Positions 23,913-33,136 of a stretch of 64,000 nucleotides of DNA are shown here, piece after piece. Numbering within the stretch: position 1 is the first letter of the stretch; every line of letters starts with the position of its first letter. The stretch is from NCBI GenBank assembly GCA_004173235.1, contig SEAC01000002.1:270736-334735 (forward strand), written 5' to 3'. Under the pieces are notes generated by a model. It searched no databases. It was not told the DNA's origin and worked only from the letters and a program-made list of their open reading frames with translations. The translations under genes were made by a program, and so were the position numbers. Origin of the DNA: Chitinophagaceae bacterium. GTDB taxonomy: Bacteria > Bacteroidota > Bacteroidia > Chitinophagales > Chitinophagaceae.

Positions 23913-26453
23913 ATGCAGCGACTTTTACGCCTTTTCCTGGCCGTAATGGTCTTTTCCTCCCAGGCCAACGCGCAATGCGTCGCCGGCTATTCGCAAGCCC
24001 AACTCAATTGGGATGCGATGGACTTCCTCAAAACAACCGGCGGCTATGCCACCTACGTAACTACGGCGCGATCGCAAACACAAAAGTTTGCTTTTGCTTC
24101 GGAGTCCGTAACCATCACCCACAACTACACCGGGTCTGCCATCGGTGGCATCAGCACTGCCCACACCGGCGAAACCGGTGCATTTGGCACAGGTGCCGAC
24201 GTGCAGTTTTCGGGCAACGGCACCATCACGCTCACATTCAAAACCGATGTGCGCAACGTAAAGTTCTCCTTGTTTGACATCGACGTCAACCAACGCGTTT
24301 CCTTTACAGCTGCGAACAGCCTCGGTGTAGCGCAGACGATTGGTCTCGGCGTGCTGGGCGGTGCAAGCACGGTGCTCACCGTTTCGAACAACAATGCCAT
24401 AAATGCGCGTGTGGATGCAAGCGGCAGCGCAGTTGCGTCCACTTCGGTGAATGGAACGGTGAACGTCACTGTTGCAGGGCCCGTTAAGGTCGTTACCATT
24501 GTCGTTACCAATACCGGCACCATCACCAGCGGACCTTCATCGGGCCAGGAGCCTGGCGCATTTTGGCTTTCCGATGTAAGCGCATGCACTTCGGCGGCGG
24601 CTTTCCCAGTTAACTATTTCGCCACGGCGAAGCCTTTCACCAACCAGCCAGGCTATGTATTGATGTCGATGAACGATCAGATCTATCAGGTAGATCCGGT
24701 GACGGGCAAGGCGAAGTGGATATTCACCGATCCGGCAGGACAGAACATCAACTCCTGCGCCTACGATCCATACAAGAAGATCCTCTACTATACCTATAGC
24801 CTCACGGCTACCCCTGCCAACGATAAGAAGGTGATGAAGTATGACTTCAACAACGGCACCATCAGCACCTACATTGCCGATGTGACGACCATTGGCATTC
24901 CCACGTACGAGTCGGGTGTTGAGTCCGGCTCCGCTGCTTTCTTCAATGGCAATCTTTACCTGGGAATTGAAGGCTATAGCACCGGCAACTCCGTGAGCAC
25001 GGGTCGCAAGACGACCGTATGGCGCATCGACATAGATAGCCTGACAGGTAATGCGACCAGCGCTATAATGGCGTTCGGTCTTGCTTCCGACAACGGCGCG
25101 AACAAGATCCACGACTGGGGCGACATCGCGGTATATAATGGTGTGATCTACGACTTCGACGGAGCAGTGGCGCAGCCGAACATCAACCAATATAATATGT
25201 TTACCGGTGCGCTCACCGTCTACACGCCCACCTTCACCGCCAACCAGACGGGCGTCGACTATGCCGGCAACATTTATAACGTGGGCACTTCCGTGTCTTT
25301 GTACAATGGAACGACCGGCGCCGGTACGGCAAAGGTGATCGTAGGCACGCCTGCTTTCCCTGCTTCTCCAAGCGTTGGCGATGCTACCGAGGCATTCAAG
25401 CCCAAGGCCGACTTTGGTGATGCGCCTGCAACCTATGATCCGAATGTGGACGCACCAGCTGTGCACGAGCTGGTCACCACGCTTCGGCTGGGCGGAGCCG
25501 TGACCGATGAGTGGACGAAAAATACTTCGCTGCTTGCCAACGGTGATGCCGATGACGGAATGCCAACGCCCACGATCCTTATCAACAACAGCAACTACCT
25601 CACCAACGTGGTAGTGTTCAATAACACCGGCGCGAATGCAACGCTTGCTGCCTGGGTAGACTTCAACAACAACGGTACCTTCGAAGCCAGTGAAGGGATT
25701 ACACAAACCGTTCCATCGAGCAACTCCGCGCAAACCATCCAGCTTTTTTGGCCTAACCCAAGCACAACGCTTGCTGCATACTCTTATACGTTTGTCCGCC
25801 TGCGTGTAACATCCACGTCCAATGGCATGACCGCCGCAAATCCAACCGGCTACTACAACAATGGCGAAGTGGAGGACTACCGGGTGCAGGTGAATGCGTT
25901 CCTGCTTCCTTCCGAATTGCTGGCTTTCAACGCCCGGAAGGACGGTGCCAGGGCACGTATTGAATGGAGCATTGCCGATGAGCAGCCCGGCACGGGTTAC
26001 ATCCTGCAGCGCAGCCCTGATGGCCTGCGCTGGGAAGAGTTGCAGCGCTCGCAGGCCACCACGGCAGCGCAACAGCGCGCCTACGTTGCTATCGACACGC
26101 GTCCGTTTGATGAAGTGAGCTACTACCGCCTCCAGGTGCGAAAGCCCGGCGGGCAACACTTGTGGAGTTCCATCCGCGAGCTCCACTGGCCTGTTGGTTC
26201 TTTGTTCACCATCCGGCCCAACCCTGTGTACAACGATGCACGTGTGGATGTAACATCTGCAGCTGGCGGGAGAGCAATGCTCCGTATTTATACGGAAACG
26301 GGAGCGATGGTTCTCGAGCAGGAACTCAAACTTACTCCGGGAACATCGAGCCACCCCTTCCGCCTGCCTGCTGTGGTGCCCGCAGGAACTTATCTCGTAT
26401 TGGTCGAAGATGACCGCCAACGCCAGGTGCAACGTTTGTTGTTGCGCCGATAG
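23913..26453 (+). CDS. Large secreted GEVED-domain protein with T9SS sorting signal
   Basis: This 846-residue exported protein has a signal peptide ending NAQ. An N-terminal beta-rich domain (about 25-220) is followed by a segment reading GYVLMSMNDQIYQVDPVTGK that resembles cell-surface DUF6923-type repeats. A GEVED module follows with the motifs FGDAPATYD and AWVDFNNNGTFE (about 505-670). A type IX sorting domain closes the protein (about 765-846: FTIRPNPVYNDARVDV, ending QRLLLRR). It is probably secreted across the outer membrane and attached or released. No enzymatic motif was seen. It lies 54 bp before the carboxypeptidase, also a T9SS cargo. Confidence 0.85.
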   Translation: MQRLLRLFLAVMVFSSQANAQCVAGYSQAQLNWDAMDFLKTTGGYATYVTTARSQTQKFAFASESVTITHNYTGSAIGGISTAHTGETGAFGTGADVQFSGNGTITLTFKTDVRNVKFSLFDIDVNQRVSFTAANSLGVAQTIGLGVLGGASTVLTVSNNNAINARVDASGSAVASTSVNGTVNVTVAGPVKVVTIVVTNTGTITSGPSSGQEPGAFWLSDVSACTSAAAFPVNYFATAKPFTNQPGYVLMSMNDQIYQVDPVTGKAKWIFTDPAGQNINSCAYDPYKKILYYTYSLTATPANDKKVMKYDFNNGTISTYIADVTTIGIPTYESGVESGSAAFFNGNLYLGIEGYSTGNSVSTGRKTTVWRIDIDSLTGNATSAIMAFGLASDNGANKIHDWGDIAVYNGVIYDFDGAVAQPNINQYNMFTGALTVYTPTFTANQTGVDYAGNIYNVGTSVSLYNGTTGAGTAKVIVGTPAFPASPSVGDATEAFKPKADFGDAPATYDPNVDAPAVHELVTTLRLGGAVTDEWTKNTSLLANGDADDGMPTPTILINNSNYLTNVVVFNNTGANATLAAWVDFNNNGTFEASEGITQTVPSSNSAQTIQLFWPNPSTTLAAYSYTFVRLRVTSTSNGMTAANPTGYYNNGEVEDYRVQVNAFLLPSELLAFNARKDGARARIEWSIADEQPGTGYILQRSPDGLRWEELQRSQATTAAQQRAYVAIDTRPFDEVSYYRLQVRKPGGQHLWSSIRELHWPVGSLFTIRPNPVYNDARVDVTSAAGGRAMLRIYTETGAMVLEQELKLTPGTSSHPFRLPAVVPAGTYLVLVEDDRQRQVQRLLLRR

Positions 26454-26507
26454 CATCGCCTTTTCCGATCCAGACCCAACAATACCAAAATCCAATTCCG
26501 CGAATCC

Positions 26508-29288
26508 ATGAGGAAACTCCTTACCCTACTTGCGTGCCTGATGGCGGCCTATTTTGCACAGGCTCAAGACAAATACAGCAAGGTCAGCATTCCATTGAAA
26601 GACCCTGCTGCCAAGGCTTTCGTTTTCGACCGCCTCGAGGTGGATCACTATGCAATGAACAACGGTGCCCTGGAGGTGATCCTTGACCAGGACGAACTTG
26701 CACTCCTGCGCCAGTCGGGCTATTCGTACCGTGTGCTGGTTGATGACTACGTTGCTTATACTACCGAGAAGAACAAGCGCATCGGCGAACACTGGGAAGA
26801 AGCCGAGGCGATGGCACGCACCAATATGGCTGTGAGCTGCAAGCAGGCCTCGGCGATCTTTAAGGTACCTGCTGCGTTCGGAAATGGAGGCTCCCTGCGC
26901 CTTGGCGCTGCTTCCGGGACGGGTTATTTCACCTATGCCGAGATGGTAACGAAGATGCAGGCCCTCGCAACCACCTATTCGTCGCGCGTATCGCTCTTCA
27001 ACATCGGCACCTCGCAAAACGGCACCACGGTGTACGGACTGAAAATATCCGACAATGCGGCAACCGACGAGAATGAACCTGAAGTTCTGTACACCGGATT
27101 GCAACACGCACGCGAAGCCATCGGTGGTACAAGCCTGATTTTCTTTGCCATGTACCTGGCGGAGAATTACGCGGTCGACAATCACATCAAGGAACTCGTA
27201 GACAGCCGTGAGATCTTCATCATCCCATGCCTCAATCCAGATGGTTATGCGTATAACTACAGTGGCGCCAGTGCATCTTATCCTACAACGGGAGGAGGCC
27301 TTTGGCGAAAGAACCGCCGCCTGATTTCGGGAACGACCTATGGTGTGGATATCAATCGTAACTACAGTGTAGATTGGGGCAACTGCGCAGGAGCCAGCAC
27401 GAGTTGCGGTTCAACCACGGCAAGCGCGGATACCTACTACGGCCCCTCTGCTTTTTCGGAAAAAGAAACCCAGAATGTACGCACGTTCGTTACGGCACGC
27501 AAGTTCGTAGCTGCCATCGACCAGCACTGTTACGGTCCCTACTATTCCCTTCCCTTCGGTCGTCCTTCTCTGCACACAATGAACACAACCGACTCGTATT
27601 TCTACACAGCGATACCGGCGTTGATGGGAACCTATAACTGCCACCGTGCCGGCAACTCGCCCCAAACCGTAAACTACGAAGTGGCGGGCGGGATCAAGGA
27701 CTGGTGGCTGATGGGGGACATCGGCACAGGCACCAAAGGAAAAATATACGGTATGACCGGCGAAGCCGGAGGCGGCGACTTCTGGGCACCTATCAGCATG
27801 ATCAAAACGCTGTGCCAGCAGAACTGCATGCAGAATCTTCAACTCGCCTATTCCGTTGGTTCGTATTACGACATCCAGGATGCGAGCGACATTGCGGTGA
27901 CTACAAAAGCCGGAACCTTGTCATTCACCCTCCGGAACATCGGACTAACCGCAGGCCAGGCAACCGTCTCCATCGTACCCATCGAAAACATCACGATGAC
28001 GGGTTTGCCCGCAACCTTCACGCCCACCAACTACTACGATACCTACACCGGCACTGTGGGCTTCAAGCTCCCGACTGCCATGTCTAACGGCTACCGAATC
28101 CGGTTCGCCTGGAAAGTTACTTCCGGCGGCATCTCGGTATACGACACTGTGACCAAGATCTTCAACCCAACCACGCTACTCTACGACGATATGGAGGGCA
28201 ACTTCAGCGACAACTGGACGAGCACCAGCAATGCAACCGGCACATCGGCCAACTGGGCTTTCACTACGTTCGAGAAGTATGCGGGCAGCCGTTCGCTTAC
28301 CGAGTCGCCAAGCAGCACTACCACTGCGGTGAAATACACCACGGGCACGACGCGCACGCTTACGTACAAGAATGCGATGAACTTTGCGGATGTAGCGAAT
28401 TCGTACCTCTCTTTCTGGGTAAAGCACCGCGCCGAAAACTGCCGCGATAAGCTCCAGGTGCAGGCTTCAACGGTCGCCAACTTCGCATCGAACGTTACTA
28501 CCCTTTGCGGCTCGCATACAGTATCGGAGCCGAGCGCCGCAGGCGGTGGTTCCCTTGGTGGCAACCCGGCACTCACGGGTATCCGCGATCAGTGGACACG
28601 TGTATCCTATGATCTCAGTAACCTCAAGGGGAATCCTGCTGTATATCTACGGTTCGTTTTCACATCCGACGCAGATGCCGACAATTTCGCTTTCGAGCTC
28701 GATGATGGGTTCTACCTCGACAACATCAAGGTTGTTAAGACGACCCAAACGTTCAACGTGCTGCCCGTCAACATCCTCAGCTTTACCGGAAGCCTGCTCC
28801 CCGATGGCCGTGTGCGTCTCGAATGGGAGGCCAACACCGATGCCAGCCACGATTATTTCGAAGTGGAGCGTTCGGCCGACGGGATACATTTTGCATCGCT
28901 CGGTCGGTCGAATCCCAACCCGCCTTACATCATGTATGATGCGCATCCCGAAGCCGGTTCCAACCACTACCGCCTGAAGCAGGTTGACCGCAGCGGGCGC
29001 ATCACCTACAGCAATGTCGTGCTGATCCACGTGCAGCTGCAGGTACAACTCAATATTTTCCCGAACCCGGCACACGACCGCCTGCGCATCGAGCTGCAGA
29101 GCACGCGCCCCGGCACACTGCAACTGCAACTGCGCGACCTGCAGGGCCGCACCCTGTGGCAGCATGTTGCGGGAGGAAACAGCAACCTCCAGGTGCCGCT
29201 CGCCGGCTGGGCATCGGGCACTTACCTGCTGCAGGTATACGATAAAGACGGCCACTTGCTCAGCACGCAACGCATCGTCAAACTTTAG
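26508..29288 (+). CDS. Secreted M14 zinc carboxypeptidase with T9SS sorting signal
   Basis: The 926-residue protein has a signal peptide, a propeptide-like region (about 21-135) and an M14 catalytic domain. The zinc site is HARE (His200, Glu203) and His340 in DQHCYG. Substrate-binding segments include NPDGYAY, WRKNRR and DINRNYSVDWG. The catalytic Glu419 sits in TGEAGGGDF. Beta-sandwich domains follow, then a type IX sorting domain (about 845-926, beginning LNIFPNPAHDRLRIEL). It should remove C-terminal residues from peptides outside the cell. Confidence 0.94.
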   Translation: MRKLLTLLACLMAAYFAQAQDKYSKVSIPLKDPAAKAFVFDRLEVDHYAMNNGALEVILDQDELALLRQSGYSYRVLVDDYVAYTTEKNKRIGEHWEEAEAMARTNMAVSCKQASAIFKVPAAFGNGGSLRLGAASGTGYFTYAEMVTKMQALATTYSSRVSLFNIGTSQNGTTVYGLKISDNAATDENEPEVLYTGLQHAREAIGGTSLIFFAMYLAENYAVDNHIKELVDSREIFIIPCLNPDGYAYNYSGASASYPTTGGGLWRKNRRLISGTTYGVDINRNYSVDWGNCAGASTSCGSTTASADTYYGPSAFSEKETQNVRTFVTARKFVAAIDQHCYGPYYSLPFGRPSLHTMNTTDSYFYTAIPALMGTYNCHRAGNSPQTVNYEVAGGIKDWWLMGDIGTGTKGKIYGMTGEAGGGDFWAPISMIKTLCQQNCMQNLQLAYSVGSYYDIQDASDIAVTTKAGTLSFTLRNIGLTAGQATVSIVPIENITMTGLPATFTPTNYYDTYTGTVGFKLPTAMSNGYRIRFAWKVTSGGISVYDTVTKIFNPTTLLYDDMEGNFSDNWTSTSNATGTSANWAFTTFEKYAGSRSLTESPSSTTTAVKYTTGTTRTLTYKNAMNFADVANSYLSFWVKHRAENCRDKLQVQASTVANFASNVTTLCGSHTVSEPSAAGGGSLGGNPALTGIRDQWTRVSYDLSNLKGNPAVYLRFVFTSDADADNFAFELDDGFYLDNIKVVKTTQTFNVLPVNILSFTGSLLPDGRVRLEWEANTDASHDYFEVERSADGIHFASLGRSNPNPPYIMYDAHPEAGSNHYRLKQVDRSGRITYSNVVLIHVQLQVQLNIFPNPAHDRLRIELQSTRPGTLQLQLRDLQGRTLWQHVAGGNSNLQVPLAGWASGTYLLQVYDKDGHLLSTQRIVKL

Positions 29289-29316
29289 TTTTTGGATTTG
29301 GTTTCCTCTGGTATGG

Positions 29317-29366
29317 TCACGGACAGCGAGGGTCGTTCGCCCCACGCGACCGTGATCTTCTTTTTC
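29317..29366 (+). terminator. Hairpin terminator after the carboxypeptidase
   Basis: TCACGG (29317) pairs with CCGTGA (ending 29355). Inner GCGAGGG pairs imperfectly with CCCCACGC, and a run of TCTTCTTTTTC follows. Confidence 0.65.
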
Positions 29367-29462
29367 TGGTAATTCGTTTATCAGTTCATTGGTTTTTTGG
29401 TGCCGGCACTTCTTGCGAACGAAGCCTGAGCCCTCAGGAACCTTCAGGAACCCTCCCCTGCC

Positions 29463-29470
29463 TACCTTCG
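29463..29470 (+). promoter_or_regulatory. -7-like promoter box, rsmA
   Basis: TACCTTCG (one mismatch to TAnnTTTG) ends 4 nt before the rsmA ATG. Confidence 0.45.
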
Positions 29471-29474
29471 CTAT

Positions 29475-30227
29475 ATGTATACGCTGAAGAAGTCGTTGGG
29501 CCAGCATTTTCTGAAGGATGAAAACATTTGCCGGAAGATCGTAGAAGCGTTGCAGGCGCAGCCTTTCGAGCGCCTTGTTGAGGTAGGCCCCGGTGGCGGC
29601 GCACTCACCAAATACCTGCTCCAGCTGCCGGGCATCGACTTCCGCGCAGTGGAGATCGACGATGAGAAAGTGGCGTGGCTGGAGAAAAACCTGCCTGCCA
29701 TCCTGGGAAAGCTGATCCATCAGAGCTTCCTCCATACCGATCCGCCTTTCGATCAGCCTTTCACGGTCGTGGGCAACTTCCCGTACAATATTTCCACCGA
29801 GATCGTCTTCAAGATCATCGAATGGCGCGCGCAAGTGCAAGGATGTGTAGGAATGTTTCAGAAGGAAGTGGCGCAACGCTTTGCTGCAGTGCATGGTAAC
29901 AAAGTGTATGGCGTTACCAGTGTGCTCACGCAGGCTTTCTTTGATGTAGAATACCTGTTCGATGTTCCGCCCGGCGCTTTCAATCCGCCGCCAAAAGTGA
30001 TGAGCGGAGTTATTCGCCTTACGCCACGCAGCGTGCCGCTTGAAATCGCTTCGGAACGAAAGCTGTTCAACCTGGTGAAGTCTGCATTCAACCAGCGGCG
30101 CAAGCAACTACGCAACGCAGTAAAAAGTCTTTTTGATGAAAGCGAGCTGCAAGACGAGCTCTTCAACCGGCGCGCCGAGCAACTCAGCGTAGCCGAATTT
30201 GCCGCCCTTACTTTTCGCATGCGATGA
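29475..30227 (+). CDS. rsmA: 16S rRNA dimethyladenosine transferase RsmA (KsgA)
   Basis: This 250-residue SAM-dependent methyltransferase dimethylates two adenosines in the 3' stem-loop of 16S rRNA during 30S maturation. Motifs: KKSLGQHFLKDENI at the start, SAM loop EVGPGGGALT (about 36-45), VEIDDE, and the catalytic NFPYNIS (101-107). Its length is normal. It is joined to the dehydrogenase gene by a four-base overlap. Confidence 0.97.
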   Translation: MYTLKKSLGQHFLKDENICRKIVEALQAQPFERLVEVGPGGGALTKYLLQLPGIDFRAVEIDDEKVAWLEKNLPAILGKLIHQSFLHTDPPFDQPFTVVGNFPYNISTEIVFKIIEWRAQVQGCVGMFQKEVAQRFAAVHGNKVYGVTSVLTQAFFDVEYLFDVPPGAFNPPPKVMSGVIRLTPRSVPLEIASERKLFNLVKSAFNQRRKQLRNAVKSLFDESELQDELFNRRAEQLSVAEFAALTFRMR

Positions 30228-31159
30228 AACACGCCCTGATATCCGCACCCGCCCACGAATCATTGAAACCAGCACTCGAGCAGGCAGGCTACCGCGTGAG
30301 CGATCGTCCCGCCATCAGCTATGAGGAGCTCGAGTCGGTTATTGCTGATGTGACCGGGCTTGTCGTCACCACGCGCCTGAAGATCGATGAGTCGCTGCTT
30401 TCGAAAGCGAAGCGGCTGCAATGGATCGGCCGCCTGGGCTCAGGGATGGAGCTGATCGATGTGGATGCTGCGTCCGCACGGGGCATTGCCTGCATCAGCA
30501 CGCCCGAAGGCAACCGGAATGCAGTGGCTGAACACACGCTCGGACTCGTGCTTTCGCTGCTCAACCACATTCCACGCGGCTTTGATGAAGTGCGCAAAGG
30601 ACTTTGGCGCCGCAACGAAAACCGCGGCACCGAGCTCGGAGGCAAAACGGTAGGCATCATTGGTTATGGCAACACGGGCTCGGCATTCGCACAATTGCTG
30701 GCGCGCTTCGGTGGACGCGTGCTGGCTGTAGACAAATACAAAACAGGTTTCGCGGCGGGCCACGTGCACGAGGCATCGATGGAACAGGTGCAGGCCGAGG
30801 CCGAGGTGATCAGTTTTCACCTGCCGCTCACGGGCGAAACGCGGCATATGGCGAACAAAGATTTCTTTGCGAACCTGCGGCAACGGCCCTTCTTCATCAG
30901 CACCTGCCGTGGCGGCATCACCGACACATCGGCGTTGCTTGAAGCGCTTGAAGGAGGAAGGTTGCGTGGTGCCGCGCTCGATGTGCTCGAAAACGAAAAG
31001 CTCGATCGGTATACCGACGCGGAACGCGCACAACTTGATCGCCTGGCAAGCCGTCCCGACGTTATCGTGACGCCGCATATCGCGGGTTACAGCTATGAAG
31101 GCTATAAGCGTATGAGCGACGTGCTCCTCGAAAAGCTGCGCAACGCGGCGCTTCTGTAA
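30224..31159 (+). CDS. D-isomer 2-hydroxyacid dehydrogenase (phosphoglycerate dehydrogenase-like)
   Basis: This 311-residue NAD-dependent dehydrogenase has the dinucleotide fold GIIGYGNTGSAFAQ (about 142-155), a conserved Arg in the CRGG segment, and the Glu/His pair region (ALDVLENEK, then TPHIAGYS). Length and lack of an ACT domain fit a short SerA-type or general 2-hydroxyacid dehydrogenase. Its substrate is not certain. It overlaps rsmA by four bases, so it is co-transcribed. Confidence 0.9.
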   Translation: MKHALISAPAHESLKPALEQAGYRVSDRPAISYEELESVIADVTGLVVTTRLKIDESLLSKAKRLQWIGRLGSGMELIDVDAASARGIACISTPEGNRNAVAEHTLGLVLSLLNHIPRGFDEVRKGLWRRNENRGTELGGKTVGIIGYGNTGSAFAQLLARFGGRVLAVDKYKTGFAAGHVHEASMEQVQAEAEVISFHLPLTGETRHMANKDFFANLRQRPFFISTCRGGITDTSALLEALEGGRLRGAALDVLENEKLDRYTDAERAQLDRLASRPDVIVTPHIAGYSYEGYKRMSDVLLEKLRNAALL

Positions 31160-31210
31160 CAGCAAATTCACTGCCCGCTTCCCGGCTGCTGACCTCTTAA
31201 ATACTTTTCG

Positions 31211-31218
31211 TATCTTTG
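31211..31218 (+). promoter_or_regulatory. -7 promoter box, greA
   Basis: TATCTTTG is an excellent -7 element. Transcription would begin near 31225, at the foot of the hairpin in the leader. No clear -33 TTTG was seen. Confidence 0.6.
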
Positions 31219-31226
31219 TAGCTACG

Positions 31227-31266
31227 GCAACGCTTTGGTGAACAACTGAAGCGTTGCTCTTTTTTT
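31227..31266 (+). terminator. Terminator-like hairpin in the greA leader
   Basis: GCAACGCTT and AAGCGTTGC form a perfect 9-bp stem with a 13-nt loop, directly followed by TCTTTTTTT. It lies 20 nt before the greA ATG and downstream of the greA -7 box, so it could attenuate greA. It could also end the upstream operon. Confidence 0.7.
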
Positions 31267-31286
31267 CACAAGTCAACCGAACGACC

Positions 31287-31760
31287 ATGAGTTTAGTGCA
31301 ATACGTTACCAAGGAAACACTGGAGCAAATGCGCGCGGAACTGCAGCATATGAAAGGCGTTGAGCGCCCGGCAGCATCACGCGCCATTGCCGAAGCACGC
31401 GAAAAGGGAGACCTTCGTGAGAACGCCGAATACGATGCGGCCAAAGAGGCTCAGGGCCTCCTTGAGGCCAAGATCGCACAGCTGGAAGGCCAGATAGCCA
31501 CGGCGCGCATCGTCGACGAATCAACCATCGACACATCGAAGGTTTCGATCCTTACCAAAGTAAAAGTAACCAACCTCGGCAGCAATAAGCAAGTGACTTA
31601 CCAGATCGTATCGGAGAAGGAAGCCGACTTAAAGCTCGGAAAGATCTCTTCTACGTCGCCCATCGGCAAAGGCTTGCTGGGCAAGGCTGTTGGCGAGGTG
31701 GCCGAGGTGAGCGTGCCTGCAGGAACGATGAAATTCCGCGTGGAAGCGATCAGCGTATAG
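31287..31760 (+). CDS. greA: Transcription elongation factor GreA
   Basis: This 157-residue protein has the GreA layout: an N-terminal antiparallel coiled coil (about 5-78) with the acidic tip region EKGDLRENAEYDAAKEAQ, and a C-terminal FKBP-like domain (STSPIGKGLLGKAVGEVAEV). GreA stimulates RNA polymerase to cleave backtracked RNA. I start at 31287, since MSLVQYVTKETLEQM matches the family start. The leader carries a promoter and an intrinsic-terminator-like hairpin, suggesting attenuation. Confidence 0.97.
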   Translation: MSLVQYVTKETLEQMRAELQHMKGVERPAASRAIAEAREKGDLRENAEYDAAKEAQGLLEAKIAQLEGQIATARIVDESTIDTSKVSILTKVKVTNLGSNKQVTYQIVSEKEADLKLGKISSTSPIGKGLLGKAVGEVAEVSVPAGTMKFRVEAISV

Positions 31761-31810
31761 GAATTACACCGCAAGCAAATAGACTAAAAAAGAACTCGCT
31801 AAGAATGCAT

Positions 31811-31836
31811 AAATGTCCCGCGCAGGCGGGACATTT
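31811..31836 (+). terminator. Terminator after greA
   Basis: AAATGTCCCGC, 4-nt loop, GCGGGACATTT is a perfect 11-bp stem about 50 bp after the greA stop. Confidence 0.7.
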
Positions 31837-31913
31837 CTATTATCCCCTTCGCGCGAAGTCCTTTTCTTCTTCCCTTCGCGGTTCCAACACATCTTCAACT
31901 TAACTTTCCTCGC

Positions 31914-32303
31914 ATGAGCATCTTCACGAAAATCATTGCCGGCGAAATTCCTTCTTACAAGATCGCCGAAGACGAGCGCTTCTTTGCTTTCCTCGACATT
32001 TTTCCGCTGCGTGAGGGCCACGTCCTGGTGATCCCGAAGATGGAAGTGGATAAGCTGTACGAGCTGCCGCAGGAATATCTTTCGGGGATGCTGCTGTTTG
32101 CCCAACCCATCGCGCGGGCCATCGAGAAAGCCTACGGCAAGCGTGTGGGCATGTCGGTGATCGGCATCGAAGTGCCCCACGCGCACCTGCACCTGGTGCC
32201 CATCGCCTCGGCGAATGACATCAATTTTACGCAACCCAAACTGAAGCTGACGGAAGAAGAGCTGAAGGCAGGGCAGCAAAAGATCCTCGCGCATCTCCAA
32301 TAG
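31914..32303 (+). CDS. HIT-family (histidine triad) nucleotide hydrolase
   Basis: This 129-residue HIT protein has the active site HAHLHLVPI with His89, His91 and His93, and an upstream GHVLVIPK strand. HIT/HinT enzymes hydrolyse nucleoside phosphoramidates and AMP conjugates in the cytoplasm. It follows greA at a distance of about 150 bp with a terminator between, so the two are probably separate units. Confidence 0.93.
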   Translation: MSIFTKIIAGEIPSYKIAEDERFFAFLDIFPLREGHVLVIPKMEVDKLYELPQEYLSGMLLFAQPIARAIEKAYGKRVGMSVIGIEVPHAHLHLVPIASANDINFTQPKLKLTEEELKAGQQKILAHLQ

Positions 32304-32318
32304 TATTATCTTGATGTA

Positions 32319-32735
32319 ATGAAACGCATGGCACTCCTTTGTCTCGTTGCGATCCTCTCGTGCGCCGGCTTGTCGGCGCAAACGGCAACGCCCAGGCAAC
32401 TGCCCGATGGCGACTGGGTGCTGGAAGAAGTAAACGACCTCGAAGGCTATGGCGTGGCGTTCACCAATCGTAGCACAGGCTTGCCGCCTGCTATCCCAGA
32501 GCTGCACGTAAGCGGTAGCACCGTGGATCTCATCACCAGGGAAAAAACATGGAAAGGTGCCTGGGCGATCCGCCAGGACAGCCTGTTCATCGAGCCCGGC
32601 GAAGGCATGCCTGCCCGTGCCTACTTCATTGCGGCCGCCGGGCCTAAAGAGATACGCCTGCGGATGATGCAAAAGGAAATACTCGAGTTGATCTATCGCC
32701 GGAAGCCGGAGGCAGCACTGCCGCCGAAGCAGTAG
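32319..32735 (+). CDS. Small exported protein, possibly META or lipocalin-like
   Basis: This 138-residue protein has a signal peptide (1-20) and a small beta-rich domain: DGDWVLEEVN, ELHVSGSTVDLITREKTWKG, WAIRQDSLFIEPG. The W-x-L opening strand and following strands recall META or lipocalin-type exported proteins, but I see no diagnostic motif. It starts 15 bp after the HIT gene. The region after it is filled with repeats. Confidence 0.6.
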   Translation: MKRMALLCLVAILSCAGLSAQTATPRQLPDGDWVLEEVNDLEGYGVAFTNRSTGLPPAIPELHVSGSTVDLITREKTWKGAWAIRQDSLFIEPGEGMPARAYFIAAAGPKEIRLRMMQKEILELIYRRKPEAALPPKQ

Positions 32736-33136
32736 AAATACGGTCATGGTTCGGCTGCGCTCACCATGACAGGCAGCTTTCGCCGCCAATCGATACTGCT
32801 ATTCGGAGCTTCATAAAGGCCGGGCATGTTCACCAAGACAGGCAGCTTTCGCCGCCAATCGATACTGCCATTCGGAGCTTCATAAAGGCCGGGCACGTTA
32901 CCAAGACAGGCAGCTTTCGCCGCCAATCGATACTGCTATTCGGAGCCGGGTATGTTCACCATGGCAGGCAGCTTTCGCCGCCAATCGATACTGCCATTCG
33001 GAGCTTCATGAAGGCCGGGCAGGTTCACCATGAATGGCACCTTCGCCGCAACACCGCTTTTTATGATGGGCTTGCCGACGCATAAAGGAGGTGCCCCTGT
33101 CATCCTGAGCGCAGCCGAAGGGGACAGGGGAGAGCA
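32736..33136. repeat. 401-bp intergenic repeat region with four tandem copies of a 58-69-bp unit
   Basis: Copies begin at 32771, 32840, 32908 and 32966 (unit start AGGCAGCTTTCGCCGCCAAT), and a degenerate fifth copy begins near 33036. Spacing is 69, 68 and 58 bp, the short unit having lost part of the GGAGCTTCATAAAGGCC segment. A hairpin precedes it (GTCATGGT 32743-32750 with ACCATGAC 32763-32770) and another follows (CCCCTGTC 33094-33101 with GACAGGGG 33123-33130). The 61-codon frame through it on the minus strand (MAAKAACLGN) is a by-product of the repeat. I see no real gene here. Confidence 0.8.

Noticed and set aside
23834..24277. 147-codon plus-strand frame overlapping the start of the GEVED protein
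   Set aside because: It lies in another frame of the signal-peptide region, lacks any motif and has no plausible start context.
24537..26495. 652-codon open frame on the minus strand opposite the GEVED protein
   Set aside because: It mirrors codon structure of the real gene, has no promoter, signal or domain, and its translation is low-complexity with many stops in homologous positions expected. GC-rich codon use creates long antisense frames here, as also at 15164-16636, 28647-30107, 42012-43382, 47777-49264 and 62559-63962.
32744..32926. 61-codon minus-strand frame (MAAKAACLGN)
   Set aside because: It is produced by repeated DNA units. The peptide repeats exactly with the DNA and no ribosome-binding site is seen.
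32736..33136. CRISPR array
   Set aside because: The four units are direct repeats joined without unique spacers of constant length, and no cas genes are nearby.
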